From Fructobacillus broussonetiae (GTDB taxonomy: Bacteria; Bacillota; Bacilli; Lactobacillales; Lactobacillaceae): a stretch of 64,000 nucleotides of DNA. Shown here one piece after another: positions 42,863-52,390 of this stretch; position 1 is the first letter of the stretch; every line of letters begins with the position of its first letter. The notes below the pieces were generated by a model, which saw only the letters and a list, made by a program, of their open reading frames with translations, did no database searches and was not told where the DNA came from. Both the position numbers and the translations under genes were made by a program. Location: positions 1 through 64,000 of the forward strand of contig NZ_JAAMFK010000008.1 in assembly GCF_018437275.1 (NCBI RefSeq), written 5' to 3'.

Positions 42863-43591
42863 TTATTCTGAACCAAGGGAAACAAAAGCGTTATAGCGCA
42901 GGTATTCGTAATGCAAACGCATATTAGCGTACTCAAGCGGCGTTCCGTCATCCATAAAGAAGATTCCTTCCATGATGCCAACGGGCTCTGTTTCTTTCAG
43001 TTGCAAAAGCTTCTGCTCTTCGTCGTTTGAAGGCGCACACATCACGGTCATGAAGGATCGCGTCACCTTGCGTTGCTTTTCTTTTTCGACGTAGCCATAG
43101 ATGGACTGGGTAACATCCCCCTTCTTCAATCCCGGAAGGAGGGCGATTGGCACGTAACCGTACTCAATCATAAAGGGAACACCATCCAACTTACGCAAAC
43201 GCTTAATTTCATAAACAAAATCACCGTCATTTAAGAAAAGAGCGGATTGTTGTTCTGGATTGGCCTGAATCACGCGAAAGTCGAGCAGCTCAATGGATGG
43301 TGCCTGTCCGTTGATTCGAAAAGAATCGGACACACCCAAGTTTGATCCTTCGTGCTGGAAGATGGCTTGGTTCTTTAAATAGAGCGGGTTGACGAAGGTT
43401 CCAGAACCACGCTTCTTGAAGATGATCCCCTGCTGAACCAAAACGTTAAGCGCACGCTTGATGGAAGAGCGGGAGACGTCGTAGTCTTCTGCCATCGTCC
43501 GCTCGTCAGGCAGCTTCAGATCAGGGTATGCTCCCTGGTAAATTTTTGATTTGATGTCGGCTTGAACAGCCACGTATTTTGCTTCTGTCAT
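42863..43591 (-). CDS. GntR family regulator (HutC/UTRA type)
   Basis: A 242-aa repressor. The winged HTH is at about residues 8-70 (YQGAYPDLKLPDERTMAEDYDVSRSSIKRALNVLVQQG with GSGTFV wing). A UTRA ligand-binding domain follows (SFRINGQAPSIELLDF, YEIKRLRKLDGVPFMIEYGYVP), which in this family binds a small metabolite, often a sugar phosphate. It lies directly upstream of xfp on the same strand. Related palindromes lie upstream of both gntR and xfp, so I infer that it controls itself and phosphoketolase; the effector is unknown. Confidence 0.9.
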   Translation of the reverse strand: MTEAKYVAVQADIKSKIYQGAYPDLKLPDERTMAEDYDVSRSSIKRALNVLVQQGIIFKKRGSGTFVNPLYLKNQAIFQHEGSNLGVSDSFRINGQAPSIELLDFRVIQANPEQQSALFLNDGDFVYEIKRLRKLDGVPFMIEYGYVPIALLPGLKKGDVTQSIYGYVEKEKQRKVTRSFMTVMCAPSNDEEQKLLQLKETEPVGIMEGIFFMDDGTPLEYANMRLHYEYLRYNAFVSLGSE

Positions 43592-43608
43592 GCCTCTATT
43601 TTAGCATG

Positions 43609-43626
43609 AATTGGTCGGACCAGTTT
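43609..43626. promoter_or_regulatory. Palindrome upstream of gntR, probable autoregulatory operator
   Basis: AATTGGTCGGACCAGTT has TGGTC/GACCA arms about one central G and matching flanks with one exception. It is 18 bp beyond the gntR start and resembles the core of 42824-42849. A further ACTGGT half-site follows at 43631. Confidence 0.55.
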
Positions 43627-43638
43627 AAAAACTGGTTG

Positions 43639-43658
43639 CCCGGACCGGGTCTGACTTT
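43639..43658 (-). repeat. Dispersed AAAGTCAAACCCGG motif copy
   Basis: The plus-strand sequence CCCGGACCGGGTCTGACTTT is the right arm of the complete hairpin at 17830-17860. It sits between divergent gntR and ybaK, just upstream of the ybaK -10. Confidence 0.6.
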
Positions 43659-43670
43659 GCCATTTTGTGC

Positions 43671-43676
43671 TAAAAT
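43671..43676 (+). promoter_or_regulatory. Extended -10 of ybaK, suggesting a leaderless mRNA
   Basis: TGCTAAAAT (hexamer TAAAAT) ends 6 bp before the ybaK ATG, so the expected transcription start coincides with the start codon. No Shine-Dalgarno is present between them. Confidence 0.5.
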
Positions 43677-43682
43677 AACCCT

Positions 43683-44183
43683 ATGGCAAAGAAGAAAAAA
43701 GATAAAAAAACATTACCCGAACAAGTTCTAAAAAAGCATGGGGTGGCTTTCGAGCCGATGAAGCTGAACGCCCTTGAGCTGAGTGAAGAGGAAAAGGCCG
43801 CCCGTTTTGCGGAGTTGGGCATTCAAGAGTCTGACATCTATAAGACTTTGGCTGCTAAAGGTGATAAAACGGGGCCCGTCGTTGCCGTCGTGCCCCTCAC
43901 CGAACGCCTCGACATGAAAAAGCTCGCCTCTGTATCTGGGAATAAGAAAGTGCACATGCTCCCTCAAAAGGAACTGGAAAAAACCACCGGCTATATTCAC
44001 GGGGCAAACAACCCCGTTGGTATTTGGCAGAACAAAGGCTTTCCAATTTACCTCGCCAAACAGGCTGAGGACAAGGAATTCTTCCTCGTTTCTGCTGGGG
44101 AACTCGGGCACTCTGATAAAATGAAGCCAACAGACTTAGCGGCCATGATTGGCTCTTCTTTTGAGGACCTTACCGAAAACTAG
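43683..44183 (+). CDS. ybaK: Cys-tRNA(Pro)/Cys-tRNA(Cys) deacylase YbaK/EbsC
   Basis: A 166-aa aminoacyl-tRNA editing protein that clears mischarged Cys-tRNA(Pro). Family landmarks are KTLAAKGDKTGPVVAVVPLTERLDMKKLASVSG, KKVHMLPQKELEKTTGYIHGANNPVGIWQNKGFPIYLA and FFLVSAGELGHSDKM. It has a Lys-rich N-terminus (MAKKKKDKK). No ribosome site precedes the ATG, but an extended -10 ends 6 bp upstream, so it may be translated from a leaderless transcript. Divergent from gntR. Confidence 0.93.
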   Translation: MAKKKKDKKTLPEQVLKKHGVAFEPMKLNALELSEEEKAARFAELGIQESDIYKTLAAKGDKTGPVVAVVPLTERLDMKKLASVSGNKKVHMLPQKELEKTTGYIHGANNPVGIWQNKGFPIYLAKQAEDKEFFLVSAGELGHSDKMKPTDLAAMIGSSFEDLTEN

Positions 44184-44190
44184 AACAAAC

Positions 44191-44220
44191 AAAAAAGCAC
44201 ATCGCTTGATGTGCTTTTTT
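44191..44220. terminator. Bidirectional terminator, ybaK and dnaB
   Basis: AAAAAAGCACATC-GCTT-GATGTGCTTTTTT, perfect 13-bp arms, between convergent genes. Confidence 0.93.
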
Positions 44221-44228
44221 TATTGATA

Positions 44229-45725
44229 TTAATAACCGTTACTTGTTTCAGGCGGAATTGGTGGCAATGGTGCACCTCCGTAAGGATTTTCATCCCGATA
44301 GCCTGGTGCCCGGTCGGCGAACTTAAAGGTTGGCTTGTTGAACATCAACGTCGCCGTTCCTCTGGCTCCCGCACGGTTCTTTTCCAAGATAACTTCGATG
44401 GGAACAGATTCTTGTTCTGGCTCTTGTTCAGCAGGTCCAGCATCATCTTCGCCATCGTTACGGTAGTAATCATCACGGTACAAGAAACCAACGATGTCGG
44501 CATCCTGTTCGATTGATCCAGATTCACGCAAGTCAGAAAGAACCGGACGCTTGTCCGTTCGCTGTTCGACACCACGAGAAAGCTGTGCCAGTGCAACGAT
44601 TGGTGTGTGCAATTCCTTCGCAAGCTTCTTGATGGAACGAGAAACTTCAGAAACGGCCTGCTGACGACTCTCGGTGTTTCCTGACTCAATCAGACCCAAG
44701 TAATCAATCACGACCATCCCCAACGGATGCGGATTAGCAATTCGTTCTTCTTCTGACATACCCGCAAGCAAATCTTTTTCAAGTTGGCGCAACTTTGCAC
44801 CAATTTGAGCGATTCGAATTCCAGGCGTATCGTCCATGTAAATCTTCATCTGCGACAAAGAGTTTGTGGCAACCGTCAACGTCGACCAATCGTCCTTTGT
44901 CATCTGTCCAGTCGTCAAATGGTTGGAATCAATTCCACCCTCTGCGGCAACCAAACGAGTAACCAAATCAACGGCACCCATTTCCAGTGAGAAGATAACG
45001 ACAGGTACCTTTTCGGACTTAGCGGCATTCCGTGCCATGTTCAAAACAAAGGCTGTCTTACCAACGGCTGGACGGGCACCAATGACAATCATTTGATCCT
45101 CACGGAATCCGTGTGTCAACTTATCAAGCTCTTGGTACCCCGTTGCCAAGCCAACGATATCAGAATCGTTTTTTGAAGCCTCTTCCAAGTTTTCGTTGAA
45201 TTCAGCAATAACATCCTGGATGGAACGAAGCTCATCGTTCCCCTGGTTCGAAGCCAATTGATCCACTTCGTGTGACACTTGTTCCAACAACTCAGTGGAA
45301 TCTTTACCTCCGTCGTAGGCAAGTGACATGGACTTCATTAGGGATTCAATCAAACGGCGCAAAACCGCTTTTTCATGAACGATGGCTGCGTAGTGCTTCA
45401 AGTTAGCAGCAGACGCAGTTGATTCAGACAGTTCAGAAAGATAGGCTAACCCACCTACGTTTTCGAGTTGTCCCTCACCGTTCAACTTGTCTTGCAAGGT
45501 CAAAATATCGATTGGCCGGCTTTCAGCGACAAGCAGGTGCATTGCCTTGAAAATCTCTTGGTGCGCGCTTCGGTAAAAATCCTTGGCCTCCAAGATTGAT
45601 TCAGCAGTGCTCATTGCCGTCTCAGAAGAGACATCAAAGAAAATCGCCCCAAGGACGGCTTTTTCAGCTTCGATGTCTTGAGGCGCTTGGCGATATTCGT
45701 TGGCCATTAATGAAACGTCGGCCAT
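44229..45725 (-). CDS. dnaB: Replicative DNA helicase
   Basis: A 498-aa hexameric helicase that unwinds DNA at the replication fork. The N-terminal DnaB domain (PQDIEAEKAVLGAIFFD) joins a RecA-like C-terminal domain with Walker A GARPAVGKTAFVLN, Walker B MVVIDYLGLIE and DVVSVSRSIKKLAKEL-type helices (here SEVSRSIKKLAKELHTP), plus the arginine-finger region AGARGTATLMFNKPTFKF. A C-terminal Pro/Tyr-rich tail follows. It is 3 bp downstream of rplI, in the conserved gdpP-rplI-dnaB order. Confidence 0.97.
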   Translation of the reverse strand: MADVSLMANEYRQAPQDIEAEKAVLGAIFFDVSSETAMSTAESILEAKDFYRSAHQEIFKAMHLLVAESRPIDILTLQDKLNGEGQLENVGGLAYLSELSESTASAANLKHYAAIVHEKAVLRRLIESLMKSMSLAYDGGKDSTELLEQVSHEVDQLASNQGNDELRSIQDVIAEFNENLEEASKNDSDIVGLATGYQELDKLTHGFREDQMIVIGARPAVGKTAFVLNMARNAAKSEKVPVVIFSLEMGAVDLVTRLVAAEGGIDSNHLTTGQMTKDDWSTLTVATNSLSQMKIYMDDTPGIRIAQIGAKLRQLEKDLLAGMSEEERIANPHPLGMVVIDYLGLIESGNTESRQQAVSEVSRSIKKLAKELHTPIVALAQLSRGVEQRTDKRPVLSDLRESGSIEQDADIVGFLYRDDYYRNDGEDDAGPAEQEPEQESVPIEVILEKNRAGARGTATLMFNKPTFKFADRAPGYRDENPYGGAPLPPIPPETSNGY

Positions 45726-45728
45726 AAA

Positions 45729-46181
45729 TTACCCCTCTTTAACGTGTACGCGAAGTTCAGCTTGAACTTGCTTGTGCAACTTAACAGGTACTGACGTGAA
45801 GCCCATGGCGTGAATTGGTTGGTCCAACAACAACTTACGCTTGTCGATCTTCACCTGGTATTGCTTTTCTAATTCAGCGGCGATTTGCTTTGTTGAAACA
45901 GCACCGAACAAACGGCCATCCGTTCCCGCCTTACCAGGAATCGTCACAACCGTCTTTTCGTCTTCCAACTTCGCCTTCAAATCTTTAGCGGCGGCCAATT
46001 CAGCAGCAGCTTGCTTTTCTTCGGCCTTTTGGCGACCCTTAACGGCCCCCAAATTCTTTCCAGTGGCAGGTTCAGCCTTCTTGTTCTTAATCAAGAAGTT
46101 GTTGGCGTATCCATCAGGAACGTTCTTTACTTCGCCCTTCTTACCACGACCTTTTACATCTTCCAAGAATACTACTTGCAT
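45729..46181 (-). CDS. rplI: 50S ribosomal protein L9
   Basis: A 150-aa protein of the large subunit. The N-terminal domain [36 protein letters not shown] is the conserved L9 signature, linked by a long helix to the C-terminal domain. The start at 46181 follows GAGGAGG by 5 nt; an upstream open frame is not used. It lies between gdpP and dnaB. Confidence 0.97.
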   Translation of the reverse strand: MQVVFLEDVKGRGKKGEVKNVPDGYANNFLIKNKKAEPATGKNLGAVKGRQKAEEKQAAAELAAAKDLKAKLEDEKTVVTIPGKAGTDGRLFGAVSTKQIAAELEKQYQVKIDKRKLLLDQPIHAMGFTSVPVKLHKQVQAELRVHVKEG

Positions 46182-46239
46182 ATCTGCCTCCTCTAAGGGG
46201 ACTTCGTCCCGCATTCTTTTCTTTATTATACAGCAGCTT

Positions 46240-48267
46240 TTAGTTAGCCGCTTCCTCTTCTTCCTGACCTTCAATGGCTTCAACTAACTTGTCGTACGCT
46301 TCGTTTGTTGTGACATCTGCCATTTGTGTGGCGGCGTTGGACAAGTGTCCACCACCTCCCAAGTCTTCCATGACCGTTTGAACGTTAAAGTCACCGTTTG
46401 AACGCGCCGAGATTCCAACACGTCCGTCGTCGCGCTTTGTCAAAACAAAGGATGCCTTAACACCTTCAATTTGCAATAACTCATCGGCTGCCTGGGCGGT
46501 AATCACACCAGGGTATACCGTCTCGTTATCACCGACTGAGATAGCTGCTTCATTCTTCACTTCGGCAGCTGAGATTAATTCAGCACGAGCCTTGAAGTCA
46601 GAGAACTTTTCCTTCAAGAAGGATTGAATCAATTCACTATCGGCACCGTTAGCACGCAAGTAAGAAGCGGCGTCGAAGGTACGTGAACCAGTCCGTAAGA
46701 CAAAGTTCTTCGTATCCACTTGGATACCACCAAGCATGGCCGTTGCTTCCAATCGTGTGATTGGCGCACTCTTTTGGTTTTGGTACTGCAACAATTCCGT
46801 TACCAATTCTGAAGTAGAAGAAGCATACGGTTCAATGTATGAAAGAATTGGCTTTTCAGTCAATCCGTTTTCAGCCAAACGGTGGTGGTCAATAACCACC
46901 AAGTGTTCGTCTAGTTTGTGCAGTAATTCTGGTGCACCCGACAAGGCTTCTCGAGCATGGTCAACCAAAATCAACAACGAACGATCCGTTGCACGTTCAA
47001 GGGCATCTTTTTCAGAGATGACAGAGGCACCCAAGTTGACACCAGGTTCCGCGTCTTCCGGATCCGTGTTTCGAACAGCCTTCAACAAAGACTGAATGTC
47101 CGAGTAAATTTTTTCTTCGTCAACCACGACAAAGGCCTTGCGTTCGCGCGTCTGGCTAAAGCGCCAGAGTCCCATGGCTGAACCAACAGCATCCAAGTCG
47201 GGCATCTTGTGTCCAACAACAAATACTTGGTCAGCCTGGTCAATCAATTCCGCAACGGTCTGTGAAATCACACGGGCACGGACTCGCGTCCGCTTTTCCA
47301 TTGGGTTAGTCGTTCCACCATAGAAACGTGCAGGTGCGTTTTCAGCCTTCACAACAACCTGATCCCCACCTCGACCAAGGGCCAAGTCCAAGTTTGTTTG
47401 TGCCAGTTGAACAAGGGAGTTAATGTCTTGTTCTCCATAGGCAATTCCCATTGATAACGTCAAAGGCGAATTCTGTTGTGCCGTTGCTTCACGCACAATC
47501 TTCACGATTGAGAACTTATCGTCTTCAGCCTTCTTTAAGTCTTCTTGGTAACCCATCAAAAGGTATGAAATTGGTGAAAGGCGACGAACATAGAGACGGT
47601 AATTCTTTGACCAATCCGTCAACTGTTCCGTCACTTCCGTACGCAACTTTGACGTTTCAGAATCGAGCATTCCCTCAGTTACTTCTTCGTAGTTATCAAC
47701 GGATACAATTCCCGTAACCAAGCGGTGGTCATCCAAGTCCTTTTTCAAAGCGACGTTTTCGGAACTATCCATCAAGTAGAGGGCCCCAAGGTCTTCTTGG
47801 TAGTTCACGACAAAGGAGCGATTCAACCAGTTAACGATTGTGACTTCTTCGTCTTTTTTCATCGCTTCACCGATTTCCGGCTCCACTTCTGAAAGGTTTG
47901 AACCGATTAAATCACGTTCCTTCAAGAGCTCTTGGAGATAAGGGTTAACCCAAACCACACGATCACCATCCAGCAAAACGATTCCAAGTGGCATCTGCAA
48001 GATTGCTTCTTGCTGGCTATTTTTCACTCGGTAGGTCAACTCATCCAGGTAGGATTCTGAGTCCTGGCTGGACAAGATTAATTGGCGAAGCAAAACAGCC
48101 GCCATAATAATCAAGATGACAAGCCAAACGAGTCCAAACACAATGCTGTACATGCTTGCAAGCACCAATGACAGCAAGGTAACAAGTGCCGCCATTGAGA
48201 GCGACATGATAAAAGTTTTATTTTGTTGGTAGCGGAATAAAGCACCAATATTTAGAAATGTTTTCAT
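46240..48267 (-). CDS. gdpP: Cyclic-di-AMP phosphodiesterase GdpP
   Basis: A 675-aa membrane enzyme that hydrolyses c-di-AMP, the second messenger of osmotic and cell-wall balance. Two N-terminal helices (about 18-60) precede a PAS domain ([26 protein letters not shown]) and a degenerate GGDEF domain ([12 protein letters not shown] to [15 protein letters not shown]). The DHH domain has [17 protein letters not shown], the metal-binding DHA-type Asp in [12 protein letters not shown] and [12 protein letters not shown]; the DHHA1 domain ends with [16 protein letters not shown] precedes the ATG. It is the first gene of gdpP-rplI-dnaB. Confidence 0.96.
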   Translation of the reverse strand: MKTFLNIGALFRYQQNKTFIMSLSMAALVTLLSLVLASMYSIVFGLVWLVILIIMAAVLLRQLILSSQDSESYLDELTYRVKNSQQEAILQMPLGIVLLDGDRVVWVNPYLQELLKERDLIGSNLSEVEPEIGEAMKKDEEVTIVNWLNRSFVVNYQEDLGALYLMDSSENVALKKDLDDHRLVTGIVSVDNYEEVTEGMLDSETSKLRTEVTEQLTDWSKNYRLYVRRLSPISYLLMGYQEDLKKAEDDKFSIVKIVREATAQQNSPLTLSMGIAYGEQDINSLVQLAQTNLDLALGRGGDQVVVKAENAPARFYGGTTNPMEKRTRVRARVISQTVAELIDQADQVFVVGHKMPDLDAVGSAMGLWRFSQTRERKAFVVVDEEKIYSDIQSLLKAVRNTDPEDAEPGVNLGASVISEKDALERATDRSLLILVDHAREALSGAPELLHKLDEHLVVIDHHRLAENGLTEKPILSYIEPYASSTSELVTELLQYQNQKSAPITRLEATAMLGGIQVDTKNFVLRTGSRTFDAASYLRANGADSELIQSFLKEKFSDFKARAELISAAEVKNEAAISVGDNETVYPGVITAQAADELLQIEGVKASFVLTKRDDGRVGISARSNGDFNVQTVMEDLGGGGHLSNAATQMADVTTNEAYDKLVEAIEGQEEEEAAN

Positions 48268-48395
48268 AACTGCCTCAAATTTCTTTGAATGTTAGCCCTA
48301 TTTTACCATATCCTGGCGTACACGATTAAAAGTCAGAAGGAAAAGGAAGCCAGAAACGCCTTTAAACAGGCGATTTAAAGAATTTTGTGCACAAA

Positions 48396-48420
48396 AAAAC
48401 CAAGACCTAAGTCTTGGTTA
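48396..48420 (-). terminator. Terminator of the rpsF-ssb-rpsR operon
   Basis: On the minus strand AACCAAGAC and GTCTTGGTT arms with a 4-nt loop are followed by T7, 8 bp after rpsR. Confidence 0.92.
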
Positions 48421-48427
48421 AATACCA

Positions 48428-48691
48428 TTAGTCTTCAGTGACGAATGGCAACAAGGCCATGATACGGGCACGCTTGATAGCTGCCGTAACCTTGCGTTGG
48501 TTCTTTGCTGAAGTTCCAGTCACACGACGTGGCAAGATCTTACCGCGTTCTGAGATGAAACGTTCCAACAATTCTGTGTCCTTGTAGTCGACGTATTCGA
48601 TGTGGTTAGCTGCGATGTAGTCAACCTTACGACGACGGCGTGGTCCACCTTGTGGGCGACGACGTTGTGGACGTGCGTTTTGTTCTGACAT
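48428..48691 (-). CDS. rpsR: 30S ribosomal protein S18
   Basis: An 87-aa protein with an Arg-rich N-terminus ([20 protein letters not shown]) and the conserved [48 protein letters not shown] core. It binds S6 on the small subunit. AAAGGAG precedes the ATG. Last gene of rpsF-ssb-rpsR. Confidence 0.97.
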   Translation of the reverse strand: MSEQNARPQRRRPQGGPRRRRKVDYIAANHIEYVDYKDTELLERFISERGKILPRRVTGTSAKNQRKVTAAIKRARIMALLPFVTED

Positions 48692-48717
48692 GAGAAGCTC
48701 CTTTCGTAAAAGAATTT

Positions 48718-49236
48718 TTAGAATGGCAAATCGTCATCTGAGATGTCGATTTCCGAATTTGTGTTGGCTGCAAATGGGTTTGCGTTACCAGCACTTTGAT
48801 TATTGCTTTGGTTGTTACTTGCAAATGAATCCGCTTGGCCACCACCAAAACCACCGTTCTGGAAGTTTTGACCTTGGTCTGAAGAACCATTTTGAGCACG
48901 GCGACGTTCTGAATCAGCCTTTGACTCCAACAATGAGAAGTTGTCGACAGAAACTTCAGTCACGTATACTCGTTGGCCAGCGTTGTTCTCGTAGTTACGA
49001 GTTTGCAAGCGACCTTCGATTGCAACTTGGGCACCCTTACCGGTAAAGTTGGCAAAGTTTTCCGCTGCCTTCCGCCAGATAACGGCGTTAATGAAGTCAG
49101 CTTCGCGATCCCCGTTGGCGTTCGTAAAGTTACGGTTTACGGCAAGCGTAAATGAACCAACTGCAACACCTGATTGGGTATAACGCAATTCCACATCACG
49201 GGTTAACCGTCCAATTAATACAACTCGATTGATCAT
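48718..49236 (-). CDS. ssb: Single-stranded DNA-binding protein
   Basis: A 172-aa replication and repair protein. The OB fold begins [23 protein letters not shown] with [22 protein letters not shown] Gly/Gln/Asn-rich linker follows, and the acidic tip DISDDDLPF recruits partner proteins. AGGGAGGG precedes the ATG. It is embedded between rpsF and rpsR as is usual in Firmicutes. Confidence 0.97.
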   Translation of the reverse strand: MINRVVLIGRLTRDVELRYTQSGVAVGSFTLAVNRNFTNANGDREADFINAVIWRKAAENFANFTGKGAQVAIEGRLQTRNYENNAGQRVYVTEVSVDNFSLLESKADSERRRAQNGSSDQGQNFQNGGFGGGQADSFASNNQSNNQSAGNANPFAANTNSEIDISDDDLPF

Positions 49237-49266
49237 CTTTTAGGTCCCTCCCTGTGGAATGCCTGA

Positions 49267-49566
49267 TTACTTTTCGTCAGTCTTAACGATCATGTGACGC
49301 AAGATATCAGCTGAGATCTTTGCCAAACGGTCGAATTCATTAGCGGCGTCGTTAACGTCTGCTGAGAATTCAACTACGTGGTAAGTACCTTCGCGGTAAC
49401 CAGCGATTTCGTAAGCGAAACGGCGGTTAGCGGCCCAGTCAGCTGACTTAGCAATAGTCGCACCGTTGTCAGTCAAGATACCGTCAAAGCGTTCAACGAG
49501 CGCCTTCTTGGCATCAGCTTCCATGTCAGGGCGAATAATGTATGTTAATTCGTATGCTGTAGTCAT
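49267..49566 (-). CDS. rpsF: 30S ribosomal protein S6
   Basis: A 99-aa protein with the S6 ferredoxin-like fold: [25 protein letters not shown], then [23 protein letters not shown]. The start at 49566 has AAGGAGG about 7 nt upstream; an in-frame upstream start is unsupported. It is the first gene of rpsF-ssb-rpsR, behind a structured leader and strong promoter. Confidence 0.97.
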   Translation of the reverse strand: MTTAYELTYIIRPDMEADAKKALVERFDGILTDNGATIAKSADWAANRRFAYEIAGYREGTYHVVEFSADVNDAANEFDRLAKISADILRHMIVKTDEK

Positions 49567-49646
49567 AGATTTTTCCTCCTTTTGGTCTCTGGCAACCCGA
49601 ATTGGTTGCAAGGAGTGCGTACAGATTTCTGTACTCACGTCTATTA
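49567..49646 (-). promoter_or_regulatory. Structured rpsF leader, possible S6:S18 autoregulatory RNA
   Basis: The mRNA leader forms a first hairpin GTG-GTACAG/CTGTAC-CAC (with single-base bulges) and a second GCAACC/GGTTGC with an AATTCG loop, then the Shine-Dalgarno. Many bacteria carry an S6:S18-binding leader at this place; whether its conserved CCG feature is here was not established. Confidence 0.4.
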
Positions 49647-49675
49647 AATATACTAAATTTTTAGTCTTTTGACAA
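49647..49675 (-). promoter_or_regulatory. Promoter of rpsF-ssb-rpsR
   Basis: -35 TTGTCA (49670-49675), 17-bp spacer, -10 TATATT (49647-49652). Confidence 0.8.
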
Positions 49676-49731
49676 GGGGTTTGAAAAACCGTGAAATTCA
49701 GCCTCTTCCTCCCCTACGCTGGATTATACGT

Positions 49732-49762
49732 AAAAAGCCAGCGACTATCGCCGCTGACTTTT
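49732..49762 (-). terminator. Terminator of nhaC
   Basis: AAAAGTCAGCG and CGCTGGCTTTTT arms on the minus strand lie 12 bp after the stop codon. Confidence 0.85.
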
Positions 49763-49773
49763 AAAAAATTATT

Positions 49774-51135
49774 TTATGCGCCTTTTTCAGCTTGTTTCAA
49801 ACCAATTCCCGTCAAAGCAGAAAGCAATGAAAAGATTGGTGAGAGCAAGGCCACGAAAGTGAAGGGCACAAAGGAAAGCACTGAAACGTGAAGTGTTTGG
49901 CTGGCAAAGGCACCAGCAACTCCCCAAGGAACAAGGTAGTTTGCGATGGCACCGGAATCTTCCATGGCACGGGACAAAGCCAAAGGCGACAGACCAAAGC
50001 GCTTGTAGTCATCTTTGAAGAGCTGCCCTGGTAGCATGGTTGATAAGTACTGTTCACCGACTAAGAAGTTCGTCATAATTCCTGTCACCAAGGTGGCAAA
50101 AACGAGCGACCGTTGGGACTTCAACTTTGACACGAGCGGGTTCATCACCGCTTTCAAAATATTAAGATGTGACAGTACACCACCCAAACCGAGTGCCAGC
50201 ATAATCAACATGATTGTGTCCATCATGGCAACCATTCCACCACGGTTCAACAAAGCCGCCAAAGTGGCGTTGTGCGAAGGCGTTTTGTATCCACTAACAA
50301 TGAGGTTTGATAGTTGTTCTAACGAATGACCATTTAATAAGAAAAAAACGGAACATACAACAACATTAATTAACAAGGCCGGAATGGCCGGAACCTTCTT
50401 AATAGCAGTCACCAAGATGAGTAGGATTGGAACAATCGCCCACCACGTTGGCGTGAGCAAGTGAGTTAGGGTCAACCCCTGGGTTGTTGTTCCGCCGTGC
50501 TTCACATCAGAGCCAAAGAAGAAGGCCAAAATCAAGGTCACCGTGAAGGCAGGAATCGTCGTCCACATTAAGTTCTTCAAGTGGGCAAATAAATCCGTTT
50601 CAGAAACGGCAGCCGCTAGGTTTGTTGAGTCGGACAACGGTGACGTCTTATCACCGAAGATGGCACCGGAAAGAATGAATCCGGCTACCAGGGCAGGATT
50701 GAATCCGAGCGTGATACCAATCCCCATCAAGGCAACACCGACGGTCGACAAGGTTGTAAAAGCAGACCCAATCACCGTTCCAACAATTGCGGAAGTGATG
50801 AGCGCCGTTGGCAAGAACCAGTCAGGATTGATCAACTTGAATCCTGCCCAAATCATCGTTGGGATAACACCGGTTCCAAGCCAAAGTGCAATCATAGCAC
50901 CAATCAAAAGGAACAAGAAAAGTGGCGTGAGCCCAGGTTCAATCCCCTTGATCAATGCTTCTTGTGCTTCCTTGAAAGAAACACCTTTCAGACGCATCAT
51001 CAAAACGACCCAGGCAATAGCCACCAACAATGGCGCGATTGGCGCCAAACCAAGACCGATAATACCACCGGCCAAAATAAGGATAACCCCAAGGAGCAAA
51101 ACGCTCGCAAAGGTTCGATTAACTGTTTTATTCAT
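49774..51135 (-). CDS. nhaC: Na+/H+ antiporter, NhaC family
   Basis: A 453-aa membrane antiporter with about eleven helices, exchanging cytosolic Na+ for H+. NhaC-family traits include LTPLFLFLLIGAMIALWLGTGVIPTMIW, the motif GFILSGAIFGDKTSPLSDSTNLAAAVS with acidic and polar ion-site residues, and AMEDSGAIANYLVPWGVAGAFA near the C-terminus. Substrate may instead be malate/lactate or arginine/ornithine-type in distant relatives; the motif set favours NhaC. The 19-bp gap to the upstream MFS gene suggests co-transcription. Confidence 0.88.
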   Translation of the reverse strand: MNKTVNRTFASVLLLGVILILAGGIIGLGLAPIAPLLVAIAWVVLMMRLKGVSFKEAQEALIKGIEPGLTPLFLFLLIGAMIALWLGTGVIPTMIWAGFKLINPDWFLPTALITSAIVGTVIGSAFTTLSTVGVALMGIGITLGFNPALVAGFILSGAIFGDKTSPLSDSTNLAAAVSETDLFAHLKNLMWTTIPAFTVTLILAFFFGSDVKHGGTTTQGLTLTHLLTPTWWAIVPILLILVTAIKKVPAIPALLINVVVCSVFFLLNGHSLEQLSNLIVSGYKTPSHNATLAALLNRGGMVAMMDTIMLIMLALGLGGVLSHLNILKAVMNPLVSKLKSQRSLVFATLVTGIMTNFLVGEQYLSTMLPGQLFKDDYKRFGLSPLALSRAMEDSGAIANYLVPWGVAGAFASQTLHVSVLSFVPFTFVALLSPIFSLLSALTGIGLKQAEKGA

Positions 51136-51154
51136 ATTTAGTACCTATTAATAA

Positions 51155-52390
51155 TTAAGCTTTGGTTGATTTCTTTTTTGAAACCATCAAATATAAACCA
51201 AAGTTCACGAGGACCATCCCCGCAAAGACGGAGATAAAGAGGGCGTCAAACCATCCGTGGTCGAGCATAATTCCACCATAGACCGGTCCGAGCATTCGAC
51301 CAAGTGAAATCATCATGCCGACAAAGCCCTGAGCTTGCCCAGAAACTTCCTTTGGCGTCACTTGTGAAACCCAGGCTGGAACCTGTGGCGAAGCAAGCAT
51401 TTCACCCAACGTCAACAACTCAAAGACCAAAACGATTTGCCAGAACTGGTTAACAAACAACATCAAAATGAAGGACGTCGCGAAAATCAGTCCACCCGAA
51501 ATAACAGAGATGGCATAGTTTCTTTTGTTAGCCCAGTTTGAAATCATCTTCTGGAAGACGATGATCGTCAAACCATTCAAAACCCAGAGGTTCGCATAGT
51601 GGGCTGTTGAAATACCAATCTTATACAGATAGTTAGCCATGACCGTTTCCCAGAGCATATAGGAAAGATACATCAATAGAAGAAAGGCGGCAATCCACAA
51701 AAGAAGTGGCGTCATCTTCAACTTCGCCTTCTTTGCTGCCCCATCAAACTTAATGGCTTTTTGGAGGTCTTCTGGATCCGCAGTGACCGTGTCGTTTTGA
51801 ACTTCTTCAACGCTTTCTTGCACCGGTTCGGTATCAACGTTAAAGAAGATGGCAACGATAATTCCCAACACCGCATACAAGGTCGAAGCAATCAACATCA
51901 ACCACGAGAAACCATAGTTGAACAAATAACCGACAACCAATGTTCCAAAGACAACGCCAACATTTAGCATGATATACATGTTGTTGAAAATGACTCGAGT
52001 TTGCTTTCCAGTCACCGTCGTGGCGTAGGCGTTTAGCAAAGTCGTAATCGCACCAAGCCCAATGGAAACCAGCCAAATTAAGATGGCAAAGACTGGCCAG
52101 CCATTATAGAAGAAAAGGGCAAAGACGGATAAGAAAGCCAAAACAGAGGCACCAATCAAGGATGGATAAGGCTTCCAACGATCAAAGAGTTGGCCGGCAA
52201 TAAAGGCTCCGCAGACATTCATCAAAGCGGCAACCAAGAGAACTAAACCAGAGGTCGTTAGCGACTGGCCCAGATTCAACGTCATGTGCAGCGTTGTTAC
52301 TGGCCAAATCATGGCGTGTCCAGTGTTGGCTGCCAAGTTGGCAATCAACAGCCACTTTTCATTTAACTTTTTACGATTTGTTTCGACCAT
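51155..52390 (-). CDS. MFS transporter, DHA1-like
   Basis: A 411-aa transporter with twelve helices. Motif A appears as GQLFDRWKPYPSL, and a central loop is long and acidic (VDTEPVQESVEEVQNDTVTADPEDL). The N-terminal NEKWLLIANLAANTGHAMIWPVTTLHM resembles multidrug-type DHA1 members in lactobacilli; substrate unknown. The start was placed at 52390, 6 nt after AAGGAGG; an ATG nine codons earlier is unsupported. Probably co-transcribed with nhaC downstream. Confidence 0.87.
   Translation of the reverse strand: MVETNRKKLNEKWLLIANLAANTGHAMIWPVTTLHMTLNLGQSLTTSGLVLLVAALMNVCGAFIAGQLFDRWKPYPSLIGASVLAFLSVFALFFYNGWPVFAILIWLVSIGLGAITTLLNAYATTVTGKQTRVIFNNMYIMLNVGVVFGTLVVGYLFNYGFSWLMLIASTLYAVLGIIVAIFFNVDTEPVQESVEEVQNDTVTADPEDLQKAIKFDGAAKKAKLKMTPLLLWIAAFLLLMYLSYMLWETVMANYLYKIGISTAHYANLWVLNGLTIIVFQKMISNWANKRNYAISVISGGLIFATSFILMLFVNQFWQIVLVFELLTLGEMLASPQVPAWVSQVTPKEVSGQAQGFVGMMISLGRMLGPVYGGIMLDHGWFDALFISVFAGMVLVNFGLYLMVSKKKSTKA

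Noticed and set aside
43611-43660. Reading the gntR-ybaK palindromes as a bidirectional terminator
   Set aside because: gntR and ybaK are divergent, so transcripts start rather than end here; the sequence is better explained as operator plus a repeat copy.
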